A stretch of DNA of 40,675 bases. Source: Myxococcota bacterium. Lineage in GTDB: Bacteria > Myxococcota_A > UBA9160 > PR03. The stretch is taken from NCBI GenBank assembly GCA_030066475.1, contig JASJBO010000090.1, positions 1 to 40,675 of the forward strand, read 5' to 3'. The position numbers and the translations under genes were made by a program. The notes under the pieces were generated by a model, which was not told where the DNA came from, made no database searches, and worked only from the letters and a program-made list of their open reading frames with translations. Shown here one piece after another: positions 16,125 to 24,947 of this stretch. Position 1 is the first letter of the stretch, and each line of letters begins with the position of its first letter.

Positions 16125-17371
16125 TCGTCAGTCAGTTCTTCACCCCGGAGATGGGAGCGCCGGCGGCTCGCTTCCACGACTTCGGGCGTCTGCTGGTCGA
16201 CAGAGGCCACCGGGTCACCGTGCTGACCGGCTTTCCGAACTCGCCCTCCGGAGTGGTTCCCGACGCCTACCGCGGGAAGCTGCGCATGCGCGAGACGATC
16301 GAGGGCATCGAGATCCTGCGAGGCTGGCTCTACGCGTCGCCGCGGCTCTCGAAGGCCACCAAGAGCGCGGGCTTCGGGAGCTACGCGGCGAGCGCGTCCC
16401 TCTGGGCGCTGCTGGGACGCCCACCGGCCGATGTCGTCATCGCCACCTCCCCGCCCCCGACGGTGGGGATCCCCGGGCTGCTGGCCTCGAAGGTACTCGG
16501 CGCTCCGCTCGTCTTCGACGTTCGCGACATCTGGCCCGAAGCCATCGCCAACGCGGGTCGACTGAAGAGCGGCGCGCTGATCCGAACACTCGAAGGCATC
16601 GCCCACGCTCTCTACCGCTCCGCTGCCGCGGTGAGCGTCGTCACCGAAGGCAAGCGCGCGCGCCTGATCGAGACCGGGGTCCCGGAGGAGAAGATCGCGG
16701 TGATCCCCAATGGCGTCGATCTCTCGCGCTTCGACGCGGTCGATGCGACGCCCGCTCGCTCCCTGCTGCGCGACCACGGCGTCGACGTCGACCGCTTCGT
16801 CGTGCTGTACGCGGGCGTCTTCAACCCGCCGCAGGGTCTGGACATTTTGCTGGACGCCGCCGCACTGCTGCGCTCCGACGCCGAGCGGGCGGGCCGGATC
16901 CAGTTCGTGCTCGTGGGAGACGGCTCGCGCCGGCCGCACCTCGAGACCCGCGTCGCCAACGAGGAGCTGGGCGACCTCGTCAAGCTGCTCCCGATCCAGC
17001 CGCGCGAGATGATCCCCCCGCTGCTGTCGACGGCGGACGCCGTGGCCGTGACCCTTCGCCCGCGCAACGACACCCACACGGTGCCCTCGAAGATCTACGA
17101 GGCGATGGCCAGCGGCAATCCCGTGCTGCTCTCGGCCGACGGGGCCCCCGCCGAGATCGTGGCGGAGTCCGGCGCCGGGCTCGCTTCCCCTGCCGCGGAC
17201 GTCGAGGCGCTGGTCGCCTCGATCGCGCGCCTCCTGGACGACCCCGGCGCGACGCGGGCGATGGGAGCCCGAGGCCGCCGCTTCGCCACCGCCTCGGACC
17301 GCCGGATCCTGGTGGAACGGCTCGAGAAGCTCTTGGTCCGAGTCGTGGACGGAGCCCGGGGGCGACGCTGA
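16112..17371 (+). CDS. Family 4 glycosyltransferase, WbuB-like
   Basis: The 419-residue protein is a GT-B enzyme of glycosyltransferase family 4. The N-terminal domain opens with ILIVSQFFTPEMGAPAARF and includes VFDVRDIWPE (134-143), a signature of the WbuB/capsule GT4 subgroup. The C-terminal nucleotide-sugar domain has VIPNGVD (197-203), VLYAGVFNPPQGLD (230-243) and PSKIYEAMASGNPVL (325-339), with the catalytic E-x7-E pattern around 330-348. It should transfer a sugar from a nucleotide donor to a lipid-linked oligosaccharide on the cytoplasmic face of the membrane. The start is TTG at 16112, with AGGA about 11 bases upstream; the first codons fit the family exactly. It is the only intact glycosyltransferase in the window. 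Confidence 0.9.
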   Translation: MDILIVSQFFTPEMGAPAARFHDFGRLLVDRGHRVTVLTGFPNSPSGVVPDAYRGKLRMRETIEGIEILRGWLYASPRLSKATKSAGFGSYAASASLWALLGRPPADVVIATSPPPTVGIPGLLASKVLGAPLVFDVRDIWPEAIANAGRLKSGALIRTLEGIAHALYRSAAAVSVVTEGKRARLIETGVPEEKIAVIPNGVDLSRFDAVDATPARSLLRDHGVDVDRFVVLYAGVFNPPQGLDILLDAAALLRSDAERAGRIQFVLVGDGSRRPHLETRVANEELGDLVKLLPIQPREMIPPLLSTADAVAVTLRPRNDTHTVPSKIYEAMASGNPVLLSADGAPAEIVAESGAGLASPAADVEALVASIARLLDDPGATRAMGARGRRFATASDRRILVERLEKLLVRVVDGARGRR

Positions 17372-18408
17372 GCGAGCGGATCCGGGAGTTCCGGCCGGGC
17401 CGCGACGACGCTGCGGTCGAGGCGCTCTGGAACCGGTGCTTCGGCGTGGCCGTCGGGGGGCAGTCCGTGGGCTGGCTGTTCCGTCCGGGGCCGGCGGGCG
17501 AGTGCGCGCGCATCGTCGCCGAGGTGGACGGCCAGATCGTCGGCCACGCCGGAGTGGCCAACCTGCGGTTCCGGCTCGGCGGCGAGCAGGTCCGGGGCGG
17601 CTACTCGGTCGGCGCGATGACGGCGCCCGAGATGCGAGGCCGGCGGCTCTTCTACCGCATGGGCGTCGCGCTCTACGAGATGATGCAGCAGCGGGGCTAC
17701 GCCTTCGTCGCGGGCTTCTCGAACGCCCAGTCGGTCCGCCTCATGACGGGCCCGCTCCAGCGCACGCCGATTCGCCCGTTCCCGTGGTGCCTCAAGCTGC
17801 TTCGACCCGTGGGCCTGGTCCGCGCCCTGCTGGGTCGTCCGGGAGAACGGGGGCCGGAGGCGGAGCCCGAGCGGAGCACGGACGACGGCGTCGCGGTCGC
17901 GCCCTGCCAACTCGCAGATCCGCGCATCGACGGGCTCTGGGACCGCAGTGCCCGCGAGATCCGCATCGGGGCCGTGCGCGACGCGGACTTCGCCCGCTGG
18001 CGCTTCGCGATGCGTCCGGAGGCCCACTACCGGGCGCTGATCGCCACGCGCAGCGGGGAACCCGTCGCTTGGGGCGTTTACCGGACCCTCGCCCTGCGCG
18101 GGCTGCGTGCCGGCTTCGTCGTCGACCAGCTGGTCGTGCCCGACGACCTGGCGGCGGGACGCGCATTGCTCCGCGGAATCGAGGAGATGGCTCGGCGCGA
18201 GGGAGCCGAACTGCTGTCGGCCCTGCTCCCGGGTCCGGGAACCGCCCGTCGGGCACTCCGGCGTTCCGGCTTCTGGCGCGTCCCTGAGCGCGTCCATCCC
18301 CAGGTGATCCGCTTCAGCGTCCGCGGCCTCGGAGCCTGGAGCGCTCGATCCGAACTCACGGATCCGAAGGCCTGGTTCATGAGCTGGGCCGATACGGACG
18401 TCGTCTGA
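17368..18408 (+). CDS. GNAT-type N-acetyltransferase
   Basis: This GNAT protein has about 346 residues if it starts at the CTG at 17368, or 320 from the GTG at 17446. I favour the upstream start because the reading frame between them encodes a typical GNAT opening, IREFRPGRDDAAVEALWNRCF, and the CTG overlaps the glycosyltransferase stop in a CTGA junction. The first domain has VGHAGVANLRFRLGG followed by the acetyl-CoA-binding strand VGAMTAPEMRGRRLFYRMG, and a second, weaker GNAT-like half fills the C-terminus. It resembles GNAT proteins found in capsule and lipopolysaccharide loci, which acetylate nucleotide-linked amino sugars. The substrate is unknown; coupling to the glycosyltransferase suggests the same glycan. 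CTG initiation is rare and needs confirmation. Confidence 0.74.
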   Translation: MSERIREFRPGRDDAAVEALWNRCFGVAVGGQSVGWLFRPGPAGECARIVAEVDGQIVGHAGVANLRFRLGGEQVRGGYSVGAMTAPEMRGRRLFYRMGVALYEMMQQRGYAFVAGFSNAQSVRLMTGPLQRTPIRPFPWCLKLLRPVGLVRALLGRPGERGPEAEPERSTDDGVAVAPCQLADPRIDGLWDRSAREIRIGAVRDADFARWRFAMRPEAHYRALIATRSGEPVAWGVYRTLALRGLRAGFVVDQLVVPDDLAAGRALLRGIEEMARREGAELLSALLPGPGTARRALRRSGFWRVPERVHPQVIRFSVRGLGAWSARSELTDPKAWFMSWADTDVV

Positions 18409-18790
18409 CGACGCCCGTTCCGGGGGAAGGTGAGCAGGTGCCAGCAGCGCTGGATCTCGGCATCGCTCCCGGCGAGATAGCGATCGCGAATCCCCGGGCA
18501 GCCCTTTTCGGACGGCGCACCCCAGCACAGGCGGCTCGGGGCGAGACGCGATGGAGGGCCGCACGCGCGCACGACGAGGCCTTCGCGACGCCGCAAGCGC
18601 GGGAGCTGGACGTGATCCCGAACTTCGTTCATCGTTCCGGTCCGTCGAGTCGGCCGAGCTGCCTTCCGAGCAGGCTGGGGACCATGGGATGGGGACCGCA
18701 AGCGGGAAGCGGAAGAATGGGAGTGGATCTTCGATGAAGCAGCCTGGCGATCGCCTCGCCGCAGCGCGACGAGCCCGGAGCTCCGCCTGA
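18409..18790. other. Intergenic region without a supported gene
   Basis: About 380 bases lie between the GNAT gene and the second amidotransferase. Short frames exist on both strands (for example 18438-18737 and 18551-18790 on plus), but they have Arg/Ala/Pro-rich composition typical of chance frames in GC-rich DNA. One short segment reads LDVIPNFVH at about 18607-18633, which recalls a motif in family 4 glycosyltransferases, but its flanks do not match. This could be eroded glycosyltransferase DNA or chance. Confidence 0.4.
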
Positions 18791-20716
18791 GTGTGCGGCG
18801 TTGCCGGCATCGTCTGCCCCCCTTCGCCGGGCCATCCGCTGCGGGCGATCCTGGAGCGCGAACTCGAGCGCCTGGCGCGCGAGCTCCGGCACCGGGGCCC
18901 CGACGCCCAGGCCATCGTGGCCAGCGACGGCGTCGGGCTGGCGCACACCCGGCTCGCGATTCTCGACCTCTCCGCGTCCGGCGCGCAGCCGATGTGGTCG
19001 CCGGATCGGCGCTTCGTGATCGCCTACAACGGCGAGGTCTACAACTCGCCGAGCCTGCGCACCGAGCTGGAGGCCGACGGCGAGACCTTCGTCGGCACCA
19101 GCGACACCGAGGTGGTGCTGCGCCTGCTGGCACGCGACGGCGTGGACGCGCTCGCGCGGCTGGACGGCATGTTCGCTCTTGCGCTCCTCGACACCCGCAG
19201 TCGCGAGCTCTGGCTCGCGCGCGACCGCGCCGGGCAGAAGCCGCTCTACCTGGCGCCCATCGGAGGCGGCGGGTTCGCCTTCGCCTCGGAGGTGGCGCCG
19301 CTACTGCGCGTACCGGGCATCGATCGGCGGGTGGACCCGCAGGCGCTCGCGCACCTGCTCGCCTTCGGGTTCCTGCCGGCCCCCTTCTCGCTGCGAGCTG
19401 GCGCGCGCCAGCTGCGCCCCGGTGCCTGGGTGCGCCTGCGCGCCGGCGAGGCGCCGCGCGAGGGCCGCTTCGTCGCGGAGCCGGCCCCGCAGGCACCGCG
19501 GTTCGATGGCGGCCTCGAGGCGCTCTCGCACGACCTCGAGGCGGTGCTCTCGGACACGGTGCGCGAGCACCTGGCGTCGGACGTCCCGGTCGGCGTGCTG
19601 CTCTCGGGCGGCGTCGACTCCTCGATCGTGGCCGCCCTCGCCGCGCGGCACGTCGGGCGCGTCAAGACCTTCGCGGTGGTGCACCAGGACCCCGCCTACG
19701 ACGAGCGCCACGCCGCGCGCGCCGTGGCGCAGGCGATCGGGAGCGAGCACCACGAGATCGAGTTCTCGCACACGCCGCTCGGCGAGCAGGACCTCGACAC
19801 GGTGGTCGACCACCACGGCGACCCCTTCGCCGACTCCTCGTCGCTCGCGGTGCTGCACCTCTCGCGCGAGATGCGCCGGCACGTGACGGTGGCGCTCTCG
19901 GGCGACGGCGCCGACGAGGTGTTCGCCGGCTATCCACGCTTCGGCCATCTGCGCATGATCACACAGCTGGCGCGCCTCCCCGACGTCGCGCTGCGCGCCG
20001 GACGCGGCCTCGCGGGACTGGCCAACGGCCGCATCCCGCGCCAGGTGGCGCGCACGCTGCACGTGGCGACGCTCTCGCCGGCTCGCCGCGCGGTGGCCTT
20101 CGGCACGCTGTTCTGGCCCGAGGAGCAGGCGCGGCTGCTGCGCCCGGAGTACCAGCCGCGCGATGCCGCTGGCGCGTTCGAGGCCTTCCTGGAGGAGCGC
20201 GGAGCCTCGCTCGTGCCCGATCCGATCGACGCGGCACACTGGCTCGAGCAGCGCTTCATCCTGCCCGACGAGATGCTCACCAAGGTGGACCGCATGTCGA
20301 TGTCGACCTCGCTCGAGGTGCGGCCTCCCATGCTCGGCGCGCGCGTGCTCGACTTCGCCTCCCGGCTGCCTTTTTCCGCCAAGCACCAGGGAACCACCGG
20401 CAAGCGCGTGCTGCGCGCGATCGCCCGACGTCTGGCGCCACCTTGGGTGGTCGACCGTCCCAAGATGGGCTTCGCGCTGCCGCTCGAGGATCACGGGGGC
20501 GATGTCCTCGACGAGGCGCTGCGTTTCGCGCTCGACTCCGGGGAATCTCCGCTGCGCGCGCTTCTGCGTCCCGAGGCGATCCGCGAGCTCTCGGCCTCGC
20601 TCGGGCGGCACGGCGAGGGCCGGGATCCCGAGGACTCGCCCTTCCGGCGGGTTCACCGCCGCTGGCTGATGGCACTGCTGGCCCGTTCCCTGCTGCGCAC
20701 GGGTGGGGTCGAGTGA
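18791..20716 (+). CDS. Asparagine synthase-like glutamine amidotransferase (second copy)
   Basis: Another 641-residue AsnB-type enzyme, on the plus strand. GTG 18791 is fixed as the start by the following TGC (Cys2 of MCGVAG), the glutaminase nucleophile. HRGPDA (34-39), YNGEVYN (79-85), DRAGQKPLY (145-153) and the PP-loop SGGVDSS (272-278) are intact. The C-terminal DEMLTKVDRMSMSTSLEVRPP segment is typical of the family. Its sequence differs substantially from the copy at 13574-15499, so the two are paralogues of different subfamilies and not a fresh duplication. It lies 119 bases upstream of an XrtA-type deacetylase, a common partner of XrtA-associated amidotransferases. An amidating role on a surface glycan is inferred; asparagine synthesis is possible. 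Confidence 0.88.
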   Translation: MCGVAGIVCPPSPGHPLRAILERELERLARELRHRGPDAQAIVASDGVGLAHTRLAILDLSASGAQPMWSPDRRFVIAYNGEVYNSPSLRTELEADGETFVGTSDTEVVLRLLARDGVDALARLDGMFALALLDTRSRELWLARDRAGQKPLYLAPIGGGGFAFASEVAPLLRVPGIDRRVDPQALAHLLAFGFLPAPFSLRAGARQLRPGAWVRLRAGEAPREGRFVAEPAPQAPRFDGGLEALSHDLEAVLSDTVREHLASDVPVGVLLSGGVDSSIVAALAARHVGRVKTFAVVHQDPAYDERHAARAVAQAIGSEHHEIEFSHTPLGEQDLDTVVDHHGDPFADSSSLAVLHLSREMRRHVTVALSGDGADEVFAGYPRFGHLRMITQLARLPDVALRAGRGLAGLANGRIPRQVARTLHVATLSPARRAVAFGTLFWPEEQARLLRPEYQPRDAAGAFEAFLEERGASLVPDPIDAAHWLEQRFILPDEMLTKVDRMSMSTSLEVRPPMLGARVLDFASRLPFSAKHQGTTGKRVLRAIARRLAPPWVVDRPKMGFALPLEDHGGDVLDEALRFALDSGESPLRALLRPEAIRELSASLGRHGEGRDPEDSPFRRVHRRWLMALLARSLLRTGGVE

Positions 20717-20835
20717 GCCGATGCGGTCGCCGTCTCGGCGGGATGCGAAGCGAGTTGCCGGTCGACGTGGGGACGCCTCGCGTCCGCCCAAGTATGCTCT
20801 GGGATCTGCCGATCGGGAGCTCGAGGGAGTCTCGG

Positions 20836-21726
20836 ATGGACGCCTTCCCGAACATCCTGAGCGTCGACGTCGAGGACTGGTTCCACATCCTCGAGGTCGA
20901 CGGCGGCTACACGCGCGACGACTGGAGCGGCCTCGAGTCGCGCGTCGCCGCCAACACCGAGAAGCTGCTGGCGCTGTTCGACGAGGCCGGCGCGAGCGCC
21001 ACCTTCTTCGTGGTGGGCTGGGTCGCCGAGCGCCATCCGGAGCTGGTGCGGCGCATCGTCGAGGCCGGCCACGAGCTGGCCTCGCACTCCTACTGGCACG
21101 AGGTCGTCCCCCGCCACACCCGCGCGTCGCTCGCCGCCGACCTGGGCGACGCGCGCAAGCTGCTCGAGGACCTGTCGGGGCGGCCGGTGCACGGCTTCCG
21201 CGCCCCCGGCGGGTCGATTTCGCCCGACACCGCCTGGGCCTTCGACGTGATGGTCGAGCAGGGCGTCCGCTACGACTCCTCGCTGTGCCCGGGCTACTCG
21301 AGCCACGGCGGCTTCGACACGCCCTACCTGGGCCCGCACCGCATCCGCTGCGCGGCGGGTGAGCTGATCGAGGTCCCGTGGTCGACGCTGGGCGTGGGCC
21401 GGCGGCGTGTGCCCTACGCGGGCGGCGGCTACCTGCGCCTGCTGCCCTACCCCGCGATCCGCACCGGCCTGCACCTCGAGAACCGCGCCGGCCGACCGGC
21501 CAACGTCTACGTTCACCCGCGCGAGATCGACCCCGACCAGCCGCGCATGGACCTGCCCGCGCTGCGCCGCTTCAAGTACTACGTGGGGCTGGGCTCGACC
21601 GAACGCAAGCTGCGCGGGCTACTGCGCGCGGCGCGCTTCGTCTCGATCGAGCAGTGGCTGGCCGAGCGCGCGAGCACGCTCGCGGACCGCGTGTTCGACG
21701 TCTCGCCGGCGGCCGCCTCGGCGTGA
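20836..21726 (+). CDS. XrtA/PEP-CTERM-type polysaccharide deacetylase
   Basis: The 296-residue enzyme is a NodB-domain deacetylase of the subtype found in exosortase A (XrtA) exopolysaccharide loci, with a DUF3473 C-terminal part. Hallmarks are SVDVEDWFH at 9-17 (catalytic and metal-binding Asp), the metal motif HSYWH at 84-88, GFRAPGGSI at 120-128 and YVHPREIDPDQPRM at 225-238. It lacks a signal peptide, as usual for this group. ATG 20836 is chosen because GAGGGAG lies about 8 bases upstream; the open frame before it has no family similarity. Only a quarter of its sequence features are shared with the deacetylase at 5264-6160. In characterised loci the enzyme deacetylates an exopolysaccharide; that assignment here is by family. 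Confidence 0.9.
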   Translation: MDAFPNILSVDVEDWFHILEVDGGYTRDDWSGLESRVAANTEKLLALFDEAGASATFFVVGWVAERHPELVRRIVEAGHELASHSYWHEVVPRHTRASLAADLGDARKLLEDLSGRPVHGFRAPGGSISPDTAWAFDVMVEQGVRYDSSLCPGYSSHGGFDTPYLGPHRIRCAAGELIEVPWSTLGVGRRRVPYAGGGYLRLLPYPAIRTGLHLENRAGRPANVYVHPREIDPDQPRMDLPALRRFKYYVGLGSTERKLRGLLRAARFVSIEQWLAERASTLADRVFDVSPAAASA

Positions 21727-21772
21727 GGGCGGGCTCCCGGGCCGGCGCCGCTCGCCATCCTGGGCCCCGGGG

Positions 21773-22303
21773 ATGAGTCGATTCCTGAACCGCCTGGCGA
21801 GCCGGCTCACCAGTCGCTTCGTCGCCCACGGCGTGAGCATCGACGACGACGGCCGGCTCTGCTTCCCGGACGGCCTCGACCCCGAGCGCATCCAGCGCTT
21901 CATCGAGCTGTGCGTGGGACGCCGCTACGACTGCCCGCGGAGCGCGATGCACGACCTGTTCCGGCGCGCCGACGTGAGCCCGCGCGCGGTGGAGCTGCTG
22001 GAGCACATCGTTCGGGAAGACGGCCACATCGACGTCGCGGCCGCCGCGCGGCGCCTGCCGGCCGTCACCGCGGCGCTGCCGGCGCTCCACCAGATCCCGG
22101 AGCGCTTCCGGGAGTTCCTGGTCTCGGACCTGGGCCTCGCGGACCCGGCCAGCCACTCGCTGGAGGCGGCGGTCGTGAGCGCCCGCGAGACCGCCGCCGC
22201 ACGGATGGGATGCGCGTCGCGCTGGGACGCAATCCTCGAGCGCCCCGAGCAGGTCGCCGCCCTGACCGCGGACTGGCGGGAGCGCGCCGCCGGCGGCAGC
22301 TAG
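21773..22303 (+). CDS. Hypothetical protein, 176 residues
   Basis: I do not recognise a family. The frame from ATG 21773 gives a soluble, mostly helical protein with a balanced acidic/basic composition and good third-position GC use. That differs from the Arg/Ala-rich shadow frames around it and supports real coding. There is no signal peptide, transmembrane helix or metal motif. FIELCVGRRYDCPRSAMHDLF (about 43-63) and VELLEHIVREDGHIDV look like packed helices. It follows the XrtA-type deacetylase by 46 bases and precedes a terminator-like hairpin, so it probably ends that transcription unit. The ribosome binding site is weak (GGGGAT directly before the start). Confidence 0.6.
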   Translation: MSRFLNRLASRLTSRFVAHGVSIDDDGRLCFPDGLDPERIQRFIELCVGRRYDCPRSAMHDLFRRADVSPRAVELLEHIVREDGHIDVAAAARRLPAVTAALPALHQIPERFREFLVSDLGLADPASHSLEAAVVSARETAAARMGCASRWDAILERPEQVAALTADWRERAAGGS

Positions 22304-22327
22304 GAGTCCGCGCGGCAGAAGCCCCCT

Positions 22328-22419
22328 GCAAGCGCCCGGAGGGCGCGCGCAGTGAGGCGAAGCCGAACGAAGTCCAACCGCTAGCAAGCGCCCGGGGGCC
22401 GGCGGGGCGGCCCCGCCGG
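22328..22419. terminator. GC-rich hairpin between convergent genes, with direct repeats
   Basis: A perfect 9-base stem CCGGCGGGG/CCCCGCCGG with a 3-base loop lies at 22399-22419, between the plus-strand hypothetical gene (ends 22303) and the minus-strand rhomboid gene (stop at 22460). It has no T-run, so it would act as a factor-assisted or simple stem barrier; being symmetric, it could serve both strands. A 12-base direct repeat, GCAAGCGCCCGG, occurs at 22328-22339 and 22384-22395. Confidence 0.45.
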
Positions 22420-22459
22420 AGCCCTCCCGACGCAGGCGCGACAACGGGCCATCCGCGCC

Positions 22460-23461
22460 TCACCCCACGACCAACACCACGAGGGCGAGGCCGATGAACC
22501 AGAGCGGCACGTAGGGGTCGAGGTACAGGCGCTTGAAGCGGGGGAAGCCGCGGATGTTGAGGTCCGCCCAGCTGCCCCGCTCGAAGGCCGGCCTGGCGCT
22601 CGAGCGGTGGAAGGTGACGTAGGCCGGCATCCCGGCCAGGAGCCCGAGGACCAGGCCGAGCGCGTGCTGGGCATTCGCGATGTAGCCGACCAGGCCGGTC
22701 GCGCACAGGACGAACCAGCCCATGATCCACATCGTGTCCTGGTCGGTCACGACATAGCCCCGGGGCGCGTAGCGGGCTTGCATCCAGCTGTAGCCGAACA
22801 GCCCGTAGACGACGCCGGACATCCCGCCGAACAGCGGACCGGTGAGCTCCAGCTGGACCAGCACGCCCGGGACCTGCGTCAGCACCACGAGGCCGAGGAA
22901 CGCGCGGGCTCCCTGGATGTTCTCGATCTGGCTGCCCAGCCGATACAGCCAGAGCATGTTGAAGCCCAGGTGCAGGATGCCGAAGTGGATCAGCATGGGA
23001 GTGAGCAGCCGCCACGGCTCGGCCCAGACGAGCCGGGGGAAGTAGAGGCCCTCGGGGCTGATCGGAACGACCAGCAGTGCCCGGACGATCGGGGAGCTCA
23101 CGCTCCCCATGCCCGACAGCAGGCTCACGCCCACGCACGCGACGATCAGGGCCAGCGTCGCCGGCCCGATCGGGCCGGCCCGCAGGCCGGCACCGGGCGA
23201 GACGCCCGGCAGGCGGACGGGCCGGGCGTCCGCCTCGCGCTGCCTGCGAATCCCCTCGGCCTCGGCCCGGTTGGCGTCGGAGAGCTCGGCGCTGGAGCGG
23301 CTGGCGAGCGCCTTCGCGGCCTCGAGGTCGACTTCGTCGATGATCCAGACCGCGTGGCCGCCGTCGTCGGAGCGCACCTGGGTCTGGATGCCGGCGACCT
23401 CGAGCCGATCGGAGAGGTCGCGCGCCTGCGCGGAGTCGTCGTAGGTCCGGAGGAGTCGCAT
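22460..23461 (-). CDS. Rhomboid-family intramembrane serine protease
   Basis: The 333-residue protein has a soluble N-terminal domain (about 1-95), similar in size and layout to the cytoplasmic domain of GlpG, followed by at least six membrane helices. The catalytic dyad is visible: GMSG at 213-216 (nucleophile S215) and H266 in ANAQHALG. The oxyanion-supporting HxxxN pair H164/N168 lies in HLGFNML. Rhomboid proteases cut substrates within or near the membrane; the natural target is unknown. The ATG at 23461 is preceded by GAGG at a long spacing. It is convergent with the hypothetical gene and 51 bases downstream of the CapK-like gene, so it may be read through from that operon. Confidence 0.9.
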   Translation of the reverse strand: MRLLRTYDDSAQARDLSDRLEVAGIQTQVRSDDGGHAVWIIDEVDLEAAKALASRSSAELSDANRAEAEGIRRQREADARPVRLPGVSPGAGLRAGPIGPATLALIVACVGVSLLSGMGSVSSPIVRALLVVPISPEGLYFPRLVWAEPWRLLTPMLIHFGILHLGFNMLWLYRLGSQIENIQGARAFLGLVVLTQVPGVLVQLELTGPLFGGMSGVVYGLFGYSWMQARYAPRGYVVTDQDTMWIMGWFVLCATGLVGYIANAQHALGLVLGLLAGMPAYVTFHRSSARPAFERGSWADLNIRGFPRFKRLYLDPYVPLWFIGLALVVLVVG

Positions 23462-23512
23462 GGTGGGGCGTGCCTCGGAAGTCGTTTCCCGAACGATCTA
23501 CGCTTCCCGAGA

Positions 23513-24946
23513 CTAGCGTGCGAGCGCCCCGCCCTCGCCGTTGCGGGCCAGCTTGCCGTGCTCCACCTCGGACACCACGGCGCGGAACTTGCCGCTGGGC
23601 AGGCGCGGGATGGCGTCGACCAGCTCGAACTGGATCTCGAGGTCGTCGCCGACGCGGCGGCGGAACTGCTCCTCGAGCTCGATGCGGTGGGCGCGGTCGA
23701 ACTCGGGGCGCGGCACCAGGCGCACCACGATGCGGCCCTCGCTGGGCTGCACGATCTGCGCCTCCTTGACGCTGGTGGCGTCCTTGAAGATGTGGTCCAT
23801 GCGCCCGATGCGGCGGCCGTCCGGCGTCACCACGTAGTCCTCGAGGCGACCGTCGATGCGCTCGAGGATCGGGCGCGCCCGGCCGCAGGGGCAGGTTCCC
23901 TTCTTGCGCAGCGTGGCGACGTCGCCGGTGCGGTAGCGCAGGAACGGCATGGCGCGATTCGCGAAGCCGGTGGCGATCACCTCGCCGCGCACCCACTCGT
24001 CGGTCTCCTCGTGCGGGTCGATCTCGACCACGCAGAACTCGGAGTCGACGTGGTAGCGGCCGGCCGGGCACTGGAGCGCCGAGACGCAGAACTCCGAGTG
24101 TCCGTAGCGGTCGGCGATCGGGGCGCCGGTGGCCTGGGCGATCTGCTCGCGGTGGAAGTCGAGCAGCGACTCCGAGGAGGTGAACACCACCTTGGGCGCG
24201 CCGCGGCCGAGCTCGAGCCCCGCCTCGTTCATCGCCTCGGCCACCAGCGCGATCGCCGAGGGGTAGCCCTGCCAGAACCGGTAGCTGCCGCGCTGCAGCT
24301 CGCTCACGTAAGCGGGCAGGTGCTCGGGCGTGAGGTGGTAGATCGAGAAGAGCATGCGCACCCGCGCGCGGTCGTAGCGCCAGAACGGCGGTCGCATCTG
24401 GTGGAACGGCACCACCGTCTGGCCGCCGAAGGCCGCGAAGCGGTCGCGCAGCCGCACCCCGAACCACTCGCGCTGGCGCCATACCACGGCGTACTCCCAG
24501 CCGAGCGCCTCGCGCGTGTGGAAGAGCTGGAGCGCCGAGCCGGTGGAGCCGCTCGAGTGCCCCGGGATGATCAGGCGGTCGGGCACCCGCTCGCTGCGCA
24601 GCTCGCGCGCGCGCGTGTGCACCGTCTCGCGGTCGAGGGTCGGAAGCCGCTTCAGGTCCTCGACGCGGCGGATCGAGTCGGGGTCGATGCCCTCGGCGCG
24701 GAACCGCTCGCGGTAGTAGGGCACCGTGCTGGCCGCCCAGCGCACGGTGGCGCGCAGGCGCCGCTCCTGGTCGGCGCGCACCTCTTCGGCGCTGGCGTGG
24801 TCCGTCTCATGCAGCTCGTGAAGGATGCGGCGGAACGGCGGCCCGAAGCGGGTCCGGTAGCTGCGCCAGCCGGCGACCGAAACCAGCCACTCCTGGATCG
24901 TGGCGGGCAGCCGGTCGTAGAGGGTGCGGGCGGAGTAGCGCGTCAT
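23513..24946 (-). CDS. CapK/phenylacetate-CoA ligase-like adenylate-forming enzyme
   Basis: This 477-residue protein belongs to the AMP-forming group that includes phenylacetate-CoA ligase, coenzyme F390 synthetase and CapK of capsule loci. The nucleotide-binding loop SSGSTGSALQ is at 131-140, the adenylate-binding segment DRYGHSEF lies near residue 275 and RYRTGD near 335. The C-terminal subdomain carries RLPSGKFRAVV, with the lysine that completes adenylation. CapK-like proteins probably activate a carboxylate that is then attached to a surface glycan. ATG 24946 starts 1 base after the stop of the fused oxidoreductase, so both are one operon. A CxCG pair (CPCGRARP, near 350) is typical of the group. 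Substrate unknown. Confidence 0.85.
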   Translation of the reverse strand: MTRYSARTLYDRLPATIQEWLVSVAGWRSYRTRFGPPFRRILHELHETDHASAEEVRADQERRLRATVRWAASTVPYYRERFRAEGIDPDSIRRVEDLKRLPTLDRETVHTRARELRSERVPDRLIIPGHSSGSTGSALQLFHTREALGWEYAVVWRQREWFGVRLRDRFAAFGGQTVVPFHQMRPPFWRYDRARVRMLFSIYHLTPEHLPAYVSELQRGSYRFWQGYPSAIALVAEAMNEAGLELGRGAPKVVFTSSESLLDFHREQIAQATGAPIADRYGHSEFCVSALQCPAGRYHVDSEFCVVEIDPHEETDEWVRGEVIATGFANRAMPFLRYRTGDVATLRKKGTCPCGRARPILERIDGRLEDYVVTPDGRRIGRMDHIFKDATSVKEAQIVQPSEGRIVVRLVPRPEFDRAHRIELEEQFRRRVGDDLEIQFELVDAIPRLPSGKFRAVVSEVEHGKLARNGEGGALAR

Positions 24947-24947
24947 C

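Noticed and set aside
18600..18640. LDVIPNFVH motif resembling family 4 glycosyltransferases
   Set aside because: The match is only about nine residues; flanking residues do not fit and there is no ribosome binding site or supporting frame. Could be chance.
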